The notes: a model not told the origin generated them from the letters alone. DNA of 64,000 nt from Oenanthe sinensis (GCA_028671895.1 CM053809.1:3021501-3085500), one strand, 5' to 3'; shown: positions 1-12,305, counted from the first letter of the stretch. A program made the numbers and translations.

Positions 1-402
1 CGAGTCTTTATATATTCAGTTATTTTTTTTGAATAATTAGGCTTATAACCTTATAATTCCGGGCGAACAAGAGTTTAACCCAGGACGACAAAGAATAAAC
101 CCTTTACCAGTCGGGCTATCCAATCGTGAATTTGTGGTTTTTTAGTTGTTGTAGTGAATGTTTAATATGTTTATGATTTAACTTTCTAATGCTTTTGGAT
201 GTTTTGCTTCGGTTACACCTATCTGTGTTATTTGAGTAAATGGTACTGGTGGATTGTTAGTTGCTTCTGTTTTTGTGAATTATAAGGTATTTTTATGCTA
301 TTTTGTGGTTATACGTGTGCCAGTTTGACCGAGTGCTTGTATCCTGATTGTATTTATTGCTTTTGTTTTTTTATTTGATATGACCTAAATTTTTCCTTTT
401 AG
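1..402 (+). other. Intron (3' part) of the hnRNP-type gene
   Basis: This stretch is AT-rich, with stops in all frames and no plausible coding segment. It ends in a pyrimidine-rich tract and AG at 401-402, directly before an in-frame exon. I read it as the 3' part of an intron whose upstream exon, expected to carry the first RRM, lies outside the window. Confidence 0.7.
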
Positions 403-1533
403 GTTGAGGCTAAGAGGGCAATGTCGAGAGAAGAACAACAAATCTCAAAGGTGGGGAATCCTAATTCTGGTAGAAACTATGGGGGTAGTGATGTCAGGAC
501 TAAGAAAATTTTTGTTGGGGGTTTACCTCCAACATTGAGTGAAGATGAATTTCGTCAGTATTTTGAGTCTTATGGTCAAGTAACTGATGTGGTGGTTATG
601 TATGACCAGCAGACTAATCGGCCACGTGGATTTGGGTTTATATCTTTTGATTCTGAAGATGCAGTTGATCGTGTTTTGCATAAAAACTTCCATGATTTGA
701 ATGGTAAACAAGTGGAAGTTAAAAGGGCTCTTCCCAGAGATTCCAATGCTGGTGGTGGTGGTCGCACTATGGGCGGAGGTGCAAGTCGTGGTGGTGGAGG
801 TTATCCGAGTTATGGTGCAGGTGGCAATGTAAGTTCATATGAAGGTCGTGATTCCAACAGGTACATGCAGTCCCAGCCCCAGAATACTGGTAGTGGTTAT
901 CCATCATATGGATCATCTGCATATGGTGGATCTAGTAATTGGTACGGTTCTGGTGGTAATGGTGCCGGTTCTGGTGGTTATGGTAGTTATGGTGGTGCGA
1001 ATCCTGGGTATGGTGGTCCTTCTGGTGCTCAATATGGAAACCCTAATGTCCCAAATACTGGTTATGGTTCTTATGGAAGTGGTCCAGCAGGTGCTTCAAG
1101 GAATGCATATGGTGCTCATACATCTTCTGGATTTGGTACTCAGTGGGGTGCTTCGGGTGGCTCTAATGGTGGTCCTGGCGGTGCCCCTGTTCCACCATCC
1201 ACTGGTCAATCTCCTAGTGGAGCTGCTACCTATGCGAATCAAGGTTATGGCTATGGTGGATATGGTGGAGCAGATGGGTCATATGGAAATCCAGCTGCGT
1301 ATGGTGCTGTTGGGGGTCGGCCTGGTGGTGGCCCAAATATCAGTTCATCTGGTGGTGAACTACAATCTAGTGGTGGAGGGTACATGGGTGGTAATTATGG
1401 TGATCCAACTGGTAACCCAGGATACGGAAACCAAGGATGGAGATCTGAACCCTCACAAGGTTCTGGGAGTTATGGGGCACCAAGTGCTGGACAAGTTGGA
1501 TATGGTGGTGGTTATGGTGCACAACAGCAGTAA
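403..1533 (+). CDS. hnRNP-type glycine-rich RNA-binding protein (3' exon, 5' partial)
   Basis: This exon encodes one complete RNA recognition motif and a long glycine-rich tail, as in plant hnRNP1/RNP1 and Musashi-like proteins. Counted from the internal ATG at 421, the RRM spans about residues 26-106, with RNP2 (KIFVGGLP) near 29-36 and RNP1 (RGFGFISF) near 69-76. The rest, to residue 370, is rich in Gly, Tyr, Ser and Asn with GYGG/SYG repeats, a low-complexity type known to mediate protein-protein contacts and condensate formation. The ATG at 421 is probably not the start: codons 403-420 read VEAKRA in the same frame just after an AG acceptor, and this is the usual end of the first RRM in two-RRM family members. 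The family role is binding pre-mRNA or mRNA in nucleus and cytoplasm; the exact target is unknown. The frame is intact. Confidence 0.9.
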   Translation, partial: VEAKRAMSREEQQISKVGNPNSGRNYGGSDVRTKKIFVGGLPPTLSEDEFRQYFESYGQVTDVVVMYDQQTNRPRGFGFISFDSEDAVDRVLHKNFHDLNGKQVEVKRALPRDSNAGGGGRTMGGGASRGGGGYPSYGAGGNVSSYEGRDSNRYMQSQPQNTGSGYPSYGSSAYGGSSNWYGSGGNGAGSGGYGSYGGANPGYGGPSGAQYGNPNVPNTGYGSYGSGPAGASRNAYGAHTSSGFGTQWGASGGSNGGPGGAPVPPSTGQSPSGAATYANQGYGYGGYGGADGSYGNPAAYGAVGGRPGGGPNISSSGGELQSSGGGYMGGNYGDPTGNPGYGNQGWRSEPSQGSGSYGAPSAGQVGYGGGYGAQQQ

Positions 1534-3261
1534 TTTTGATAACATGAGATTGATCATGTTAAACATATGCAGTTGATGTTTTCAAGAGCTGTTGCAGCAG
1601 ACAATTGATGAAGCATGCATGCGACATTGGAACTGGTTGGAATGTTTGATTTTTATTAGTTTGCGTATTTGTTTAAGTGTTTTGGTAGTTTTGTCTTTAA
1701 TTAGATTGTTACATCATATTTGCTCGCTGACTGTAGCTTTAAATTGCGTGTGCTTACAAGTATCTGTTTGTCTATGTGGTGGTTTCTCTTGTTTCTCTTA
1801 TGTTAGTGTGTATGAATGACATAGAACCATTAAATAATGTTTCTTACTATGCTGTGATGTGGTTAGAGTTTATATATGTAGTTGGAATTTGTCTTCAAAA
1901 TGAGGCGGTTAGAATTGAAACCAGAGTACCTGTTGCAATTATTGATAAGATTAAGGAGCAGTATGGGGATTTAGGGACCGTTTCTATGTTGGAAATTACC
2001 TTTTTTGAGATGAGTTAGTTAGAATTAAAATTAGACTATGCGTAGCAGTACGGAGATCTAGTGAGTTGTGTATATGGTAGAAGTGGATCTCTTTAGCTAA
2101 TTTGGATCATCTGTCTGTTATGCGCATAAGTAGTTTTAGCAGTAAGTAGTTGTAATGGTAACCATAGTGGTAGCATTAGTGGTAACCTATGGTGGTAGCT
2201 AAAATTAGAAAATGACATAATGACTTGCCTCTGTGCCCTTGTGTTGTACAGGAGGAGGTATGCTTGATAACCAATTTGATGTGTCCAGTCATGGCTAATC
2301 AAAAGCTTCATGCCTAGGGACTTTGATGTCAGGCCTTGAAGATGTGACCGTGCCACCAAGGTTGTGGTGGAATCAAAGTGTTCAGAGGCGAACTTCAAGA
2401 GTTCATGTGGGTATCCTGCAGTCTACATAACATTAGTTAATTATTTCCCTAATTTTGGGCTGAATAGACCAGGATAAGTAGAGTCTAAGTTGCTCCCAAA
2501 TTCTCAATATATTTAGTAAATTCTAGGCAAATGAAAATCTTTTGATAATGCTACTTGTTAAAAGCAGCATAAACTTGCTTTATTTTGTTCTAGATGAACA
2601 TAATATTGTTGAAGCAGTTTTCACTTTCTTGTTTTGACTACAGGAATGCGTTGCCCTCTTTCTTGTGCCTTATGCCATGCATTATTTTGTTAGTGTCAAG
2701 TCATAGCATATCTTGTTTACGTGCTACAAAATTTTACTTTTGAAATAGTGTATAGAACTGATTTTTGGAGTACCCCTTTGGCCCCCTTCTATAAATGAAT
2801 ATCCCCCACTCCCCAGGCAGTAGTAGTAGAAAAAGCAATAAATGTGCTTTTCTGGCTGTTTTTTTTCTTATGAAAACTTTGGGTTCATTAATTCTCATAA
2901 TTCAAATCTTTCTATACTAGTGTGATACAAACATTTTTTCTTCTTGGTGGTACGCGCTTGATTCTAAAAATGTACAATTATTGTATAAGCTTGGTGTTTT
3001 CAGAACGGTAAGCCTTGTTCGATTAGAATTAGTGTAAATAAAATTCTTTGCGCACAGAATTACTGTCAAGGGTGCAATGATCTAAAATATCATTCGACAG
3101 ATGCTTGGTTCTCTGTTATGGTCATCTGAGTGACCGAATCAGATGCCATCTTATTGTTTATAGTCGAAGGGGTATTATTTGTAGCAACCTTAGCAGTCTT
3201 CCATACTTAAACATTTGATCTGGCTAAATTCAGGGCCTCAGGGGAGATTAAAAAAAATTAT
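1534..3261. other. 3' flank of hnRNP-type gene and spacer
   Basis: The first few hundred bases are presumably the 3' UTR of the hnRNP-type gene, but I see no decisive polyadenylation signal. The remainder is AT-rich with only short chance ORFs (for example 1592-1819 and 2093-2398) that lack recognisable domains. No repeat or RNA gene stands out. Confidence 0.5.
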
Positions 3262-3303
3262 TGGTAGATACTCTATGATTTATGGGAAATAATGTTGTCA
3301 TAG

Positions 3304-3476
3304 GACCCGTTTGGGATTTCTTAAAAATAAGTAGTAAATTACTTATTTTTTTAAAAAAAATATGTATTTTTACATTTTTTTAAATATTAACATTTAGGTT
3401 AAAATTTTAAAATCAAATTTTATTTTTAAAATAAAAAATAAATTAATTATTTTCAGAAAAATGGGGAGCCAAATAC
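3304..3476. mobile_element. 173-bp hAT-like MITE, present only in duplication copy 1
   Basis: The segment starting GACCCGTTTGGGATTTC and ending ATGGGGAGCCAAATAC is absent from the matching place in duplication copy 2 (near 5044). It is flanked by similar 8-mers, TGTCATAG (3296-3303) and TTCCATAG (3477-3484), six of eight identical. Its left end and AT-rich body resemble the element at 54270-54486. There is no coding capacity. Confidence 0.65.
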
Positions 3477-4294
3477 TTCCATAGTTCCGAGAACTTATTA
3501 AACTCTGGTAAATGTTCATATTTGAAAAAGCAAAATTATTTTTTCTAAAATTATTAGTACATTCTTCAAATAAAGTACATGATTTGACAAGTATTACATT
3601 TTATTATAAACTGAACACATCCAAACAAATAAATGTAAATCTGACCTGAAATAATTCGAGTTAAATAAACTGAGCTCGAATCAGTTCTATTCATTTATCT
3701 GAATGAATATATTTTTATTTCAAGAATTTAGTTAAGGGTATTTATAAAAAATACTACTTTTTAAATTTTTTTTGCGATCTTATTTGTTTTTGTAAAAATA
3801 CGGTTTGTAACCAAAAGCAACCAGATGCAACTTGTTTTTCAAAATGTAACCATAAATGTAACCAAAAAATAATTATTTTCACTAAATTTTAAAGTTGGAT
3901 TTTTGCTTGATTTCAATTGATTCCAGTTGCAAAGTTACAAAACCGTATTTTTGCATTTTTTTTAAAAAAAAGCGTACTTTTACAATTTTTTAAAAATAAT
4001 CATATTTTTATAAAATATTTTTAAAAAAATTAGTATTTTTATAGAAAAAATTTATCCTTAAGTATTTTTTGACTAATTAGCTTTATATGTCTTATAAGTG
4101 AGTATATGTTCTAACAAATCTCAGGATGGGTGAGAATCAAACCCATAATAAGTTATCCAATTTGATATTTTTTGATAAATTGAATAATTTTTATTGAAAA
4201 TTAAAAATTATTCTTTGTTGCATGAATGCCTTCGTAGGCGAATGTTCTTTATCAAGAATAGAATTTATATTAAGAGAATACGCATGCTTGTAAG

Positions 4295-4975
4295 TAGACC
4301 TGATAATTCGGATAACTAGATCAATTTCAGATCAAATCAACTTTCGGTTCTGATATATTTGGAATACTGTTCGGATCAGATATGATTCAGATCAGATCTG
4401 ATTCGGATCGAATCTAGTTTAGAATAAAAACGGTTAAATTTTGGATCAAAATCAGATCAAGTTCGGTTCATAATAAATTCGGTTCAGATCATTTCCGATC
4501 CGAAAAATACAGCATGTATTAATTTTGAGTTAATTTTTAATTAAAGTAAAAGTAAAATAAAAGTCGTTAAATAAGTTTGTTAAAGTAATAACTTATTCAT
4601 TATCTTTCCCCTTCTGTTTTTTAATTTGTGAAACTTTAAAAAATCATCTTATTATTAAATATATTAGTTATAATATAAAATAATATGAGTTTTTAAAATT
4701 TTGATTGTATAATCATTTTAATTTTTTGATATAAAATTATTTTAAATATTAATTTTGATTAAGAATAGATTAATTTAGTGAATAAAAAGTTCATTAATAC
4801 TATAGACTATTAATCATTAAAATATAACTAAAAATTTCGATTAAGATTTCATTTATGTCTTTTCTAATTCGATATAATTCATATTTATATTTACTCAGAT
4901 ATCGTACTTCGGGTCATACTCGGATCATATTATTGTTTATTCTGTTATTATCGGTTTCAAGTTTACTGCCGAGAT
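4295..4975. mobile_element. Non-autonomous hAT element, truncated by the duplication junction
   Basis: It starts TAGACCTGATAATTCGG, preceded by the 8-mer CTTGTAAG (4287-4294). The body is full of CGGATCAGAT and TTCGGTTC type repeats, typical of the subterminal regions of plant hAT elements. The expected right terminus is missing because copy 1 ends inside the element. The matching terminus survives at 6661 in the second copy. Confidence 0.65.
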
Positions 4976-5002
4976 AATGTTTTATGGGAAATAATGTTTT
5001 AT

Positions 5003-6500
5003 GGTAGATACTCTATGATTTTTGGGAGAGAATGTTTTATCATAGTTGCGAGAACTTATTAAACTCTGGTGAATGTTCATATTTGAAAAAGAAAAATTAT
5101 TTTTTCTAAAATTATGAGTACATTCTTCAAATAAAGTACATGATTTGAGAAGTATTACATTTTATTATTAACTGAACACATCCAAACAAATAAATGTAAA
5201 TCTGACCTGAAATAATTCGAGTTAATAAACTGAGCTCGAATCAGTTCTATTCATTTATCTGAATGAATATATTTTTATTTCAAGAATTTAATTAAGGGTA
5301 TTTACTAAAAATACTATTATTTTTTTTTTGGTTTTTTACCATCTATTTTTTTTTGTAAAAATATGGTTTGTAACAAAAAATAAACAGATGCAACTTGTTT
5401 TGTAAAATGTAATCATAAATGCAACCAAAAAATAATTATTTTTACTAAATTTTAAAATTGTATTTTTGCTTGATTTCGATTGATTCCGGTTGCAAAGTTA
5501 CAAAACCATATTTTTGCATTTTTTAAAAAAAAGCTTACTTTTACAAATTTTTAAAAATAATCATATTTTTATAAAATATTTTTAAAAAAGTAGTATTTTT
5601 GCAAAAAACATTTTAGCCTTAGATATTTTTTGACTAATTAGCTTTATATGTATGTCTTATAAGTGAGTACATGTTTTAACAAAGTCAGTGGGAATCAAAT
5701 CCATAATTAATTATCCAATTTGATATTTTTTGATAAATTGAATAATTTTTTTTATTAAAAATTAAAAATTATTCTTTGCTTCATGAATGCCTTCGTAGGC
5801 TAATGTTCTTTATCACGAAAAGAATTTATATTCTTCTAAATAGCCCCGACAATTTGGATAATCAAACAGTTTCGGATCGAATCAACTTTTGATTTTGATA
5901 TTTTTGGAGTACTGTTCGGATCAAATATGATTCGGATCGGATTTGATTTGGATTAAAATCGGTTAAATTTCGGATCAAAATCAGATCAAGTTCGGTTCAG
6001 AATAAATTCGGTTCAGATCATTTCCGATCGGAAAAAACAATATGTATTAATTTTGAGTTAGTTTTTAATCATAGTACAACTAAAATAAAAGTCGTTAAAT
6101 ACGTTTGTTAAAATAATAACTTATTCATTATTTTTCTCCTTCTGTTTTTTAATTTGTGAAATTTTAAAAAATCATCCTATTATTAAATATATTAGTTATA
6201 ATATTAAAATAATATAAGTTTTTAAAATTTTGATTATATAACCCTTTTAACTTTTTGATATAAAATTATTTTAAATATTAATTTTACTTAAGAATAGATT
6301 AATTTAGTGAATAAAAAATTGGTTAATACTATAGACTATGAATCATTAAAATATAACTGAAAATTTCGATTAAAATTCCATTTATCCCTTTTCTAATTCG
6401 ATGTAATTCGTATTTGTATTTATCAGATCTCGTATTTCGGGTCATACTCGGTTAAGATGATTGTTTATTCGGTTCTTATCGGTTTCAAGTCATTATCATG
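5003..6500. repeat. Large tandem duplication, copy 2
   Basis: Second copy of the duplication described at 3262-4975. It begins at GGTAGATACTCTATGATT and lacks the MITE of copy 1. The sequence continues past the duplicated part into the intact right end of the hAT element, so the original locus was probably host DNA plus the complete hAT. Confidence 0.85.
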
Positions 6501-6661
6501 TCTAGTATTTCAAATTATTTTCGGTTAAATTTTTAGTTCGGGTAATTTTTGATTCGGATCAAATCAATTTTCGGATATTTATCGAATTATGTAATTTCAT
6601 ATATAAAATCGAATTCGGTTCCATAAATTTCGGTTTGGTTCTTCGGATATAGCCAGGTCTA
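5841..6661. mobile_element. Non-autonomous hAT element (821 bp)
   Basis: The left end is TAGCCCCGACAATTTGG and the right end, read on the minus strand, is TAGACCTGGCTATATCC. The right flank CTTATAAG (6662-6669) matches the 8-mer before the copy-1 left end, CTTGTAAG (4287-4294), in 7 of 8 positions, as expected for a hAT target duplication. The subterminal DNA is rich in TTCGGATC and GGTTCGG motifs. No transposase ORF is present. Confidence 0.7.
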
Positions 6662-6970
6662 CTTATAAGTCCTAACTGAATACTAAGTGCTCAACTTCAT
6701 GCGAATATGAAAGTTTTTCAGTCTCTTAGTTTTCCTTGCTTAAATCTTTCATAAGCTTAATAATGAGTTTGCCCACATCTTCATAGTTCATGACTGCTTA
6801 AAATTTTGTTGCTATCCTAACTGTACAGACCCTTCTAATACGTGGAAGACATATTATATAGTAGACAATGATTCACACATTTGAGTTATTGAAATACCAT
6901 CTTTCAAAAGCAATACAAATTGATAACATATTTACGTTCAAGAAGAATGGTCTATATCCGTAAAATAATA

Positions 6971-7421
6971 AGGGATCGTTTGGTTCATGAAATTTAGATA
7001 TCATCCCGAAAATGTCCGGCTAGTATGAGTTTCGTCCATTTCAAACTCATGTCTGATATTTAGTTGAAAATTTTTAATTTTAAAATTCATATCTCAAACC
7101 TATAATATATGGGTTTCTGAGAGGTGTGTATGAACTAGGGCACAAGTAATCAAATCAAAAATTTATTACTTTTATCTTTATTTATAAAATTACATGTTAA
7201 TTTTTAAAATAAAAATTTATAAAAATATTATTTAATATTTAATAAATAATAGTGATTTATATTTCATTTTAACTGCATATATTTTTTTATTTATTAAAAA
7301 ATATATTAAATCAACAAATTCATTCTCCCACTCAATCAAACACAGAGAATATGATATTTTATCCTCATATCACCTTAACTCGATTGATGATTCTAACCTG
7401 ATACCACTTCATCACAAACGA
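6971..7421. mobile_element. Possible MITE
   Basis: The left end (GGATCGTTTGGTTCATGAA) and the reverse complement of the right end (GGTCATTTCGTTTGTGATG) are related but imperfect, and the body is AT-rich with no ORF. The GGxxCGTTTGG start is common in plant MITEs. I cannot identify a target duplication with certainty. Confidence 0.4.
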
Positions 7422-8063
7422 AATGACCACTAAGAGTAGTTGAATTGAAATTCTTAACAAAATTTGATATATTTGAGGATACGAATGAGAAAAGTCAATT
7501 GTTCAATAAGAAAATTTCCCTAATATAATTATAATATTTTAACATTTTCATAATATTTTATTAACGTAATGATATTACATATTAAAAACTTAATCTATAA
7601 TAATATTATCACATATAAAAATAAAAAATGTGATGATATATTATTAAAAAAATCAATTCTATAATGATATTAAAGAGTATTTTCCTGTAAATATATATCA
7701 ATCTTCAATAAACGTAACGAGTACTAAAAAATAATTGCTTGATTAGTTTATACATTTTTATATATCAATTTTTTTAGCATATTTAAGTTTTTATGATTAA
7801 ATTAATTAAATTATTTACAATTTAGCTGATATAGTTGAAGAAAATTATAAAATTTATGTTGAAAGTATAGAATGCAGGTGATTGTCTAAAAATAGAGTGA
7901 GAATTGGAAGTATAAATAAGGGACAACACAAAATTTTTAAAAAAAATACTTAAACGTCACCTTTAAAGGCCGGTCGACTTATTTCGGTCAAATTTAAGGG
8001 GGCTCGAATTTAACCGTATTTTCTTGTAGTGTTTGCATTCTCAGTCATTTTCTTCGCAAAACA
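7422..8063. other. AT-rich spacer upstream of the DUF810 gene
   Basis: The sequence is strongly AT-rich with poly-A/T runs and no coding signal. Its right part should contain the core promoter of the gene that starts at 8320. Confidence 0.5.
7911..7918 (+). promoter_or_regulatory. Candidate TATA box for the DUF810/MUN gene
   Basis: TATAAATA lies in a slightly less AT-rich context about 400 bases before the first good in-frame ATG. A start about 30 bases downstream would give a leader of roughly 380 bases that contains a CT-rich tract (8080-8170) and an upstream ORF (8064-8249). The position is an inference from the motif. Confidence 0.35.
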
Positions 8064-8249
8064 ATGCTCACCCTTCCTTGTCCTTGTCCTTCTCCTTCTC
8101 CATTTCTCATCTCTCTCCCTCTCTTTGTCCATATAATTCATTCACTCTTTCTCTCTCTACATTTCTTCTCTTTCTCTGTTAATTATTGTTATAATAATCC
8201 AAAAATTAAACAATTGTTGATCATTAGGATTTATGTAAAATACGGATAA
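8064..8249 (+). other. Possible 61-codon upstream ORF in the leader of the DUF810 gene
   Basis: An ATG at 8064 opens a 61-codon frame that ends before the main start at 8320. Much of it is CT-rich DNA encoding Pro, Ser and Leu. If the transcript starts near 7940 and the leader is unspliced, scanning ribosomes would meet this frame first. It shows no recognisable domain and may be only UTR sequence. Confidence 0.25.
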
Positions 8250-8319
8250 TCTATATAAGAAAAAATAAATAAATCAGGTGGCTGCAGGTAGCTGTTCGTG
8301 CTTCATCTACTTGTACAAC

Positions 8320-11300
8320 ATGGTACATGACACGGCGGAGACTTCTACAGCTGACCACCTTGCATGGCCTTTTGGCAGTCACATTGATGGCCTTGACCAA
8401 AACGACCTTTGCATGGCTGCATATGAAATCTTCTTCACATCTTGTCGTTCGTCACCTGGCTTTGGAGGACGAAATGCACTCTCATTCTACTCCCCTTCTT
8501 CTGACGGTCTTGATTATCATGCTAGTTCCTCGAAACCGGGGTCCCCGAAGGGATCCGGGGTAGGGATGGCAGTGACAAGCAGGGTAAAAAGGGCCTTGGG
8601 GTTGAAAATGTTGAAACGGTCATTAACATCTAGGAGGACTAATTCGTGTGGCTCCAATCCTGGTTCGCCTCGGGGTGAACCCCGGGAACGGGATGGGTCT
8701 GGGAATCCGGTGTATTCTCATTCGTTGTCGCAGCCTAGACATAGACGGCCTTTGACATCTGCGGAAATAATGAGGCAACAAATGAGGGTGACAGAACAAA
8801 GTGATAATAGGCTTAGGAAAACGCTCTTGAGGACTCTTGTTGGCCAAGTATGTTATGTGCTCACCTCTATATAAGTTTTAAATCACAGAAAAAGTTTTTT
8901 TTTTTTTTTTCTAAACATAGGTTCACTAGCTTAGACAACGGCTAAAAGTCGATGTCTATTTAAATTCCGAGCGATGTGTTTGCATGTGTAGAGGTCTAGG
9001 ACATTAGACATCGGTTTCCTGTCTGTGATCATTTGTCAATGTTGATTTGTATGCAATTAGCCGTCATGATTTCGTTTTTTATTTTGTACCCTGTCGTGCT
9101 TAAAAAAATAATGCCACCATGTTTTGTTTTGTTCATTGTTTCCATACAAGAGCATTTTCTTTTTCTTTTTGGCTAAATATGTTGAAGTTTCTATTCAGGC
9201 GAGGTGCAGGTTCCTCCTTGCATAATAGATTACATAAAATATTCTAGTTACAGACATTACTGCATGTATACAAAATGTTTGCAGATGGGGAGGAGAGCAG
9301 AGACAATAATCCTTCCACTCGAGCTGATTCGCCATCTAAAGCCTTCTGAATTCAACAATTCAGTGGAGTATCATATATGGCAAAAGCGACAACTCAAACT
9401 TCTTGAGGCAGGGCTACTCCTCTACCCTTCAATCCCAGTAGAAAAAACAAATGAATTTGCAGTGCGTCTTCGTGAAACTATCGAATCTTGTGAAACACAA
9501 CCATTAGACACTGGCAAAAACTCCGAACCATTGAAAGCTCTATGTAATGCTGTAATCGCATTAGCATGGAGGAGCCCTGATGGATCAGCTACTGATGTGT
9601 GCCACTGGGCTGATGGATATCCCCTCAACATACACTTATACACATCTCTTCTCTACTCAATTTTTGACATGAAGGATAATACAAGTGTGCTTGATGAGGT
9701 TGATGAGCTTCTTGAACTTATGAAGAAAACATGGTCCACATTGGGGATCGATAAGTCCATTCACAACTTGTGTTTTACTTGGGTGCTTTTCGAGCAATAT
9801 ATTGAGACCGGGAGAGTGGAGGGTGATCTTCTTGGAGCTTCACTTGCTATGTTGGCAGAGGTAGCGAATGATGCAAAAAAAGTGGATCATGAACCTATAT
9901 ATGTGAAGATGTTAGCCCAAGCATTGAACTCCATGAAAAAGTGGTGCGATAAGAGATTGCTCGATTACCATGCTAATTTTAATAGGGAAAATATAAGGTT
10001 GATGGAGAGCATTTTACCCCTGGTTTTTTCAGCTACGAGAATCCTAGAAGAAGATGTCCCGGGCTATACTTCAATTTCACATGAGAAAGATGAAGATACA
10101 TCTTCAGAGTTAAGTGGGAATAGGGTTGATCTTTATGTTAGGTCATCATTAAGAAATGCGTTCACAAAGGTAAGTTCCTGCCTTTTTGTGATAATGGAAT
10201 GTGTGTTTCTAATGCAGACATGTGAAATTGCAAAGTGTGATCAGTGTTCATGAACTATTAGATTCTAGAAATGTACATCTACTTCTAGCATCAGACAACA
10301 TCAGAGTAGTTAATTGTTCTTTGATATGTATTTCTTGTCTGCAGATGCTTGATGATGGAAATGTTAATGTCAGTGTGGTTGAAGTAGAAGAAGTTGGTGC
10401 AGCCCTTCTTCAAATAGCTCAAGCCACAGAGGAATTAGCAACGGTAGAGAAGGAAAATTATAGCCATGTGCTAAAGAAGTGGCACCCAATTCCAGCAGGT
10501 GTTGCAGCTGTGACATTACACACTTGCTACGGAACCTTACTGAGGCAATACTTATCTGATTCCTCCTCACTCACAAATGAGACTCTTGAAGTTTTGCAAA
10601 GGGCTGGGAAGCTCGAAAAGGTTTTGGTTCAGATGGTGGTGGAAGACTCTGTTGAGAGTGAAGATGGAGGCAAAACAATTGTGAGAGAAATGGAACCATT
10701 TGAAGTTGATTCAATCATAATGAAGTCCGTAAAACACTGGGTTCAAGAAAGCTTGAAAGATGGGAAGGAACATATTCAAAGTGCGAAAGAAACTGAAGTA
10801 AGTTTTCAATTTTGAATATAAGTTGTGATAAATTGATATTGCACATGTAATAAACATCTGCAGAACGTAAAACCACAACATGTGACTTTATAAACTTATG
10901 TTTTTGTAACCCAAGTTGGGAAAGGAGCACATATAATTGGTCACTAACATCAGTAATTTTTTAGACATGGAATCCAAAGTCGAAGAATGAGCCATATGCA
11001 CAATCTGCAGCAGAGCTAGTGAAACATTCAAAGAAAGCACTGGATGAATTCTTTGAAATTCCAATATCTCTTCCTGAAGAAATGGTTAATAACATAGCTG
11101 AGGGTTTAGAGCAATTATTCCAGGAATACACTACTTTTGTTTTATCTTGTGGTATGAAATGCTTCTTCTATGTATTTTTTTCACATGACTTGAAGATAAC
11201 ATCAAACTTAAGTCGTAATTATTATAAAACAGTCAATTTCAACAGATTGATGGATCAAGGTTTCATCAAGTCTATGCATAATTAGATTAACTAAAAGTGT

Positions 11301-12305
11301 GTTTCTCTATTCGAAACAGGATCAAAACAGAGCTATATTCCCACTCTGCCTCCTCTCACACGCTGCAGCCGAGACTCGAAATTCTTCAAGTTGTGGAGGA
11401 AAGCTACCCCTTGCACTGCTCCTATGGAAAATTCTATCAACATTGCTTCTATCAACATAGGTTCTAATGAAGAAAACCATCCCCGGCCTTCAACCAGTCG
11501 TGGAACACAACGCCTGTACATTCGCCTCAACACCTTGCATTACCTTCTTACACAGCTCCACACATTCGACAAAACACTTACTTTATCCCCTAAAATAGTT
11601 CCCTCACCACATAATCGCTTCAATAATCGTAGTCACCAGCTTGGCAATTCCTACTTTGACGAAACACGAAATGCTATTCAGTCTGCTACACAACATGTCG
11701 CAGAAGTTGCAGCGTATCGTCTAATATTCCTCGATTCAAATTCTATTTTCTATGGGAGCGTATATGTTCATGACGTAGAGAATGCCCGTATAAAACCAGC
11801 CTTGAAAGTTCTCAAGCAAAACCTTACACTTCTAGGGGCAATAGTAACAGAGAGAATTCAACCATTGGCGATAAAAGAAGTAATGAAGGCATCTTTTGAT
11901 GCATACCTTATGATTTTGCTAGCTGGAGGGGGTTCTCGGTTGTTTACTAGGCAAGAACACCCTATGATTGAGGAGGATTTTGATAGCTTGAAGAAAGTTT
12001 TTTCCACAGTTGGTGAAGGATTGATTGCGGAAGACGTGGTGGATAGGGAGGCAGACACAGCGGAAGGTGTAGTGGGATTGATGGGACAGTCCACAGAACA
12101 GCTTGTGGAAGATTTTGGTATTGTTTCAACTGAGACTAGTGGAGTTGGTGCTGCTGGGGCAGGGCAAAAACTGCCTGTGCCACCTACAACTGGAAGATGG
12201 AGTAGGTCGGATCCGAATACTATATTAAGAGTCTTGTGCCATAGAAATGATCAAGCAGCTAACAATTACTTGAAAAGGACATTCCAATTATCAAAGAGAA
12301 GGTAA
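8320..12305 (+). CDS. DUF810/MUN-domain (Munc13-homology) protein, five exons
   Basis: Exons 8320..8847, 9285..10169, 10345..10797, 10965..11151 and 11320..12305 join in frame through GT..AG introns into 1012 codons plus stop, normal for the plant DUF810 family (PATROL1 and relatives). The N-terminal signature AWPFGSHIDGLDQNDLC sits near residue 18. A basic Ser/Gly linker follows, then RRPLTSAEIMRQQMRV just before intron 1. Exon 2 resumes with the conserved RRAETIILPLELIRHLKPSEF-type block. A helical MUN/MHD region fills exons 3-5, including RLYIRLNTLHYLL near residue 750. Family knowledge: PATROL1 controls traffic of a plasma-membrane proton pump in stomata, and Munc13-like proteins act in vesicle tethering or priming. 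The start was chosen as the first ATG (MVHDTAE) in the exon-1 frame. I see no break. It is tail-to-tail with the NPF remnant. I cannot say which paralogue it is. Confidence 0.9.

Larger units (their letters stand above)
3262..4975. repeat. Large tandem duplication, copy 1
   Basis: This is the first copy of a direct tandem duplication; the second is at about 5003-6500. Long near-identical stretches are shared in order: the segment from TTATTAAACTCTGG (3490 versus 5055), the block around CTGAGCTCGAATCAG (3670 versus 5230), and the block ending GGTTTCAAGT (4960 versus 6480). Copies differ by scattered substitutions and small indels, and copy 1 alone carries a 173-bp MITE. The right border falls inside a hAT element. 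Confidence 0.85.

Noticed and set aside
839..1576. 245-codon + strand ORF overlapping the hnRNP exon
   Set aside because: It is a shifted-frame shadow of the Gly/Tyr-rich repeat region; its Met/Val-rich text results from GGTGGTTATGG-type DNA.
1592..2398. Small ORFs after the hnRNP gene
   Set aside because: No domain, no splice context, and the composition is that of 3' UTR or spacer.
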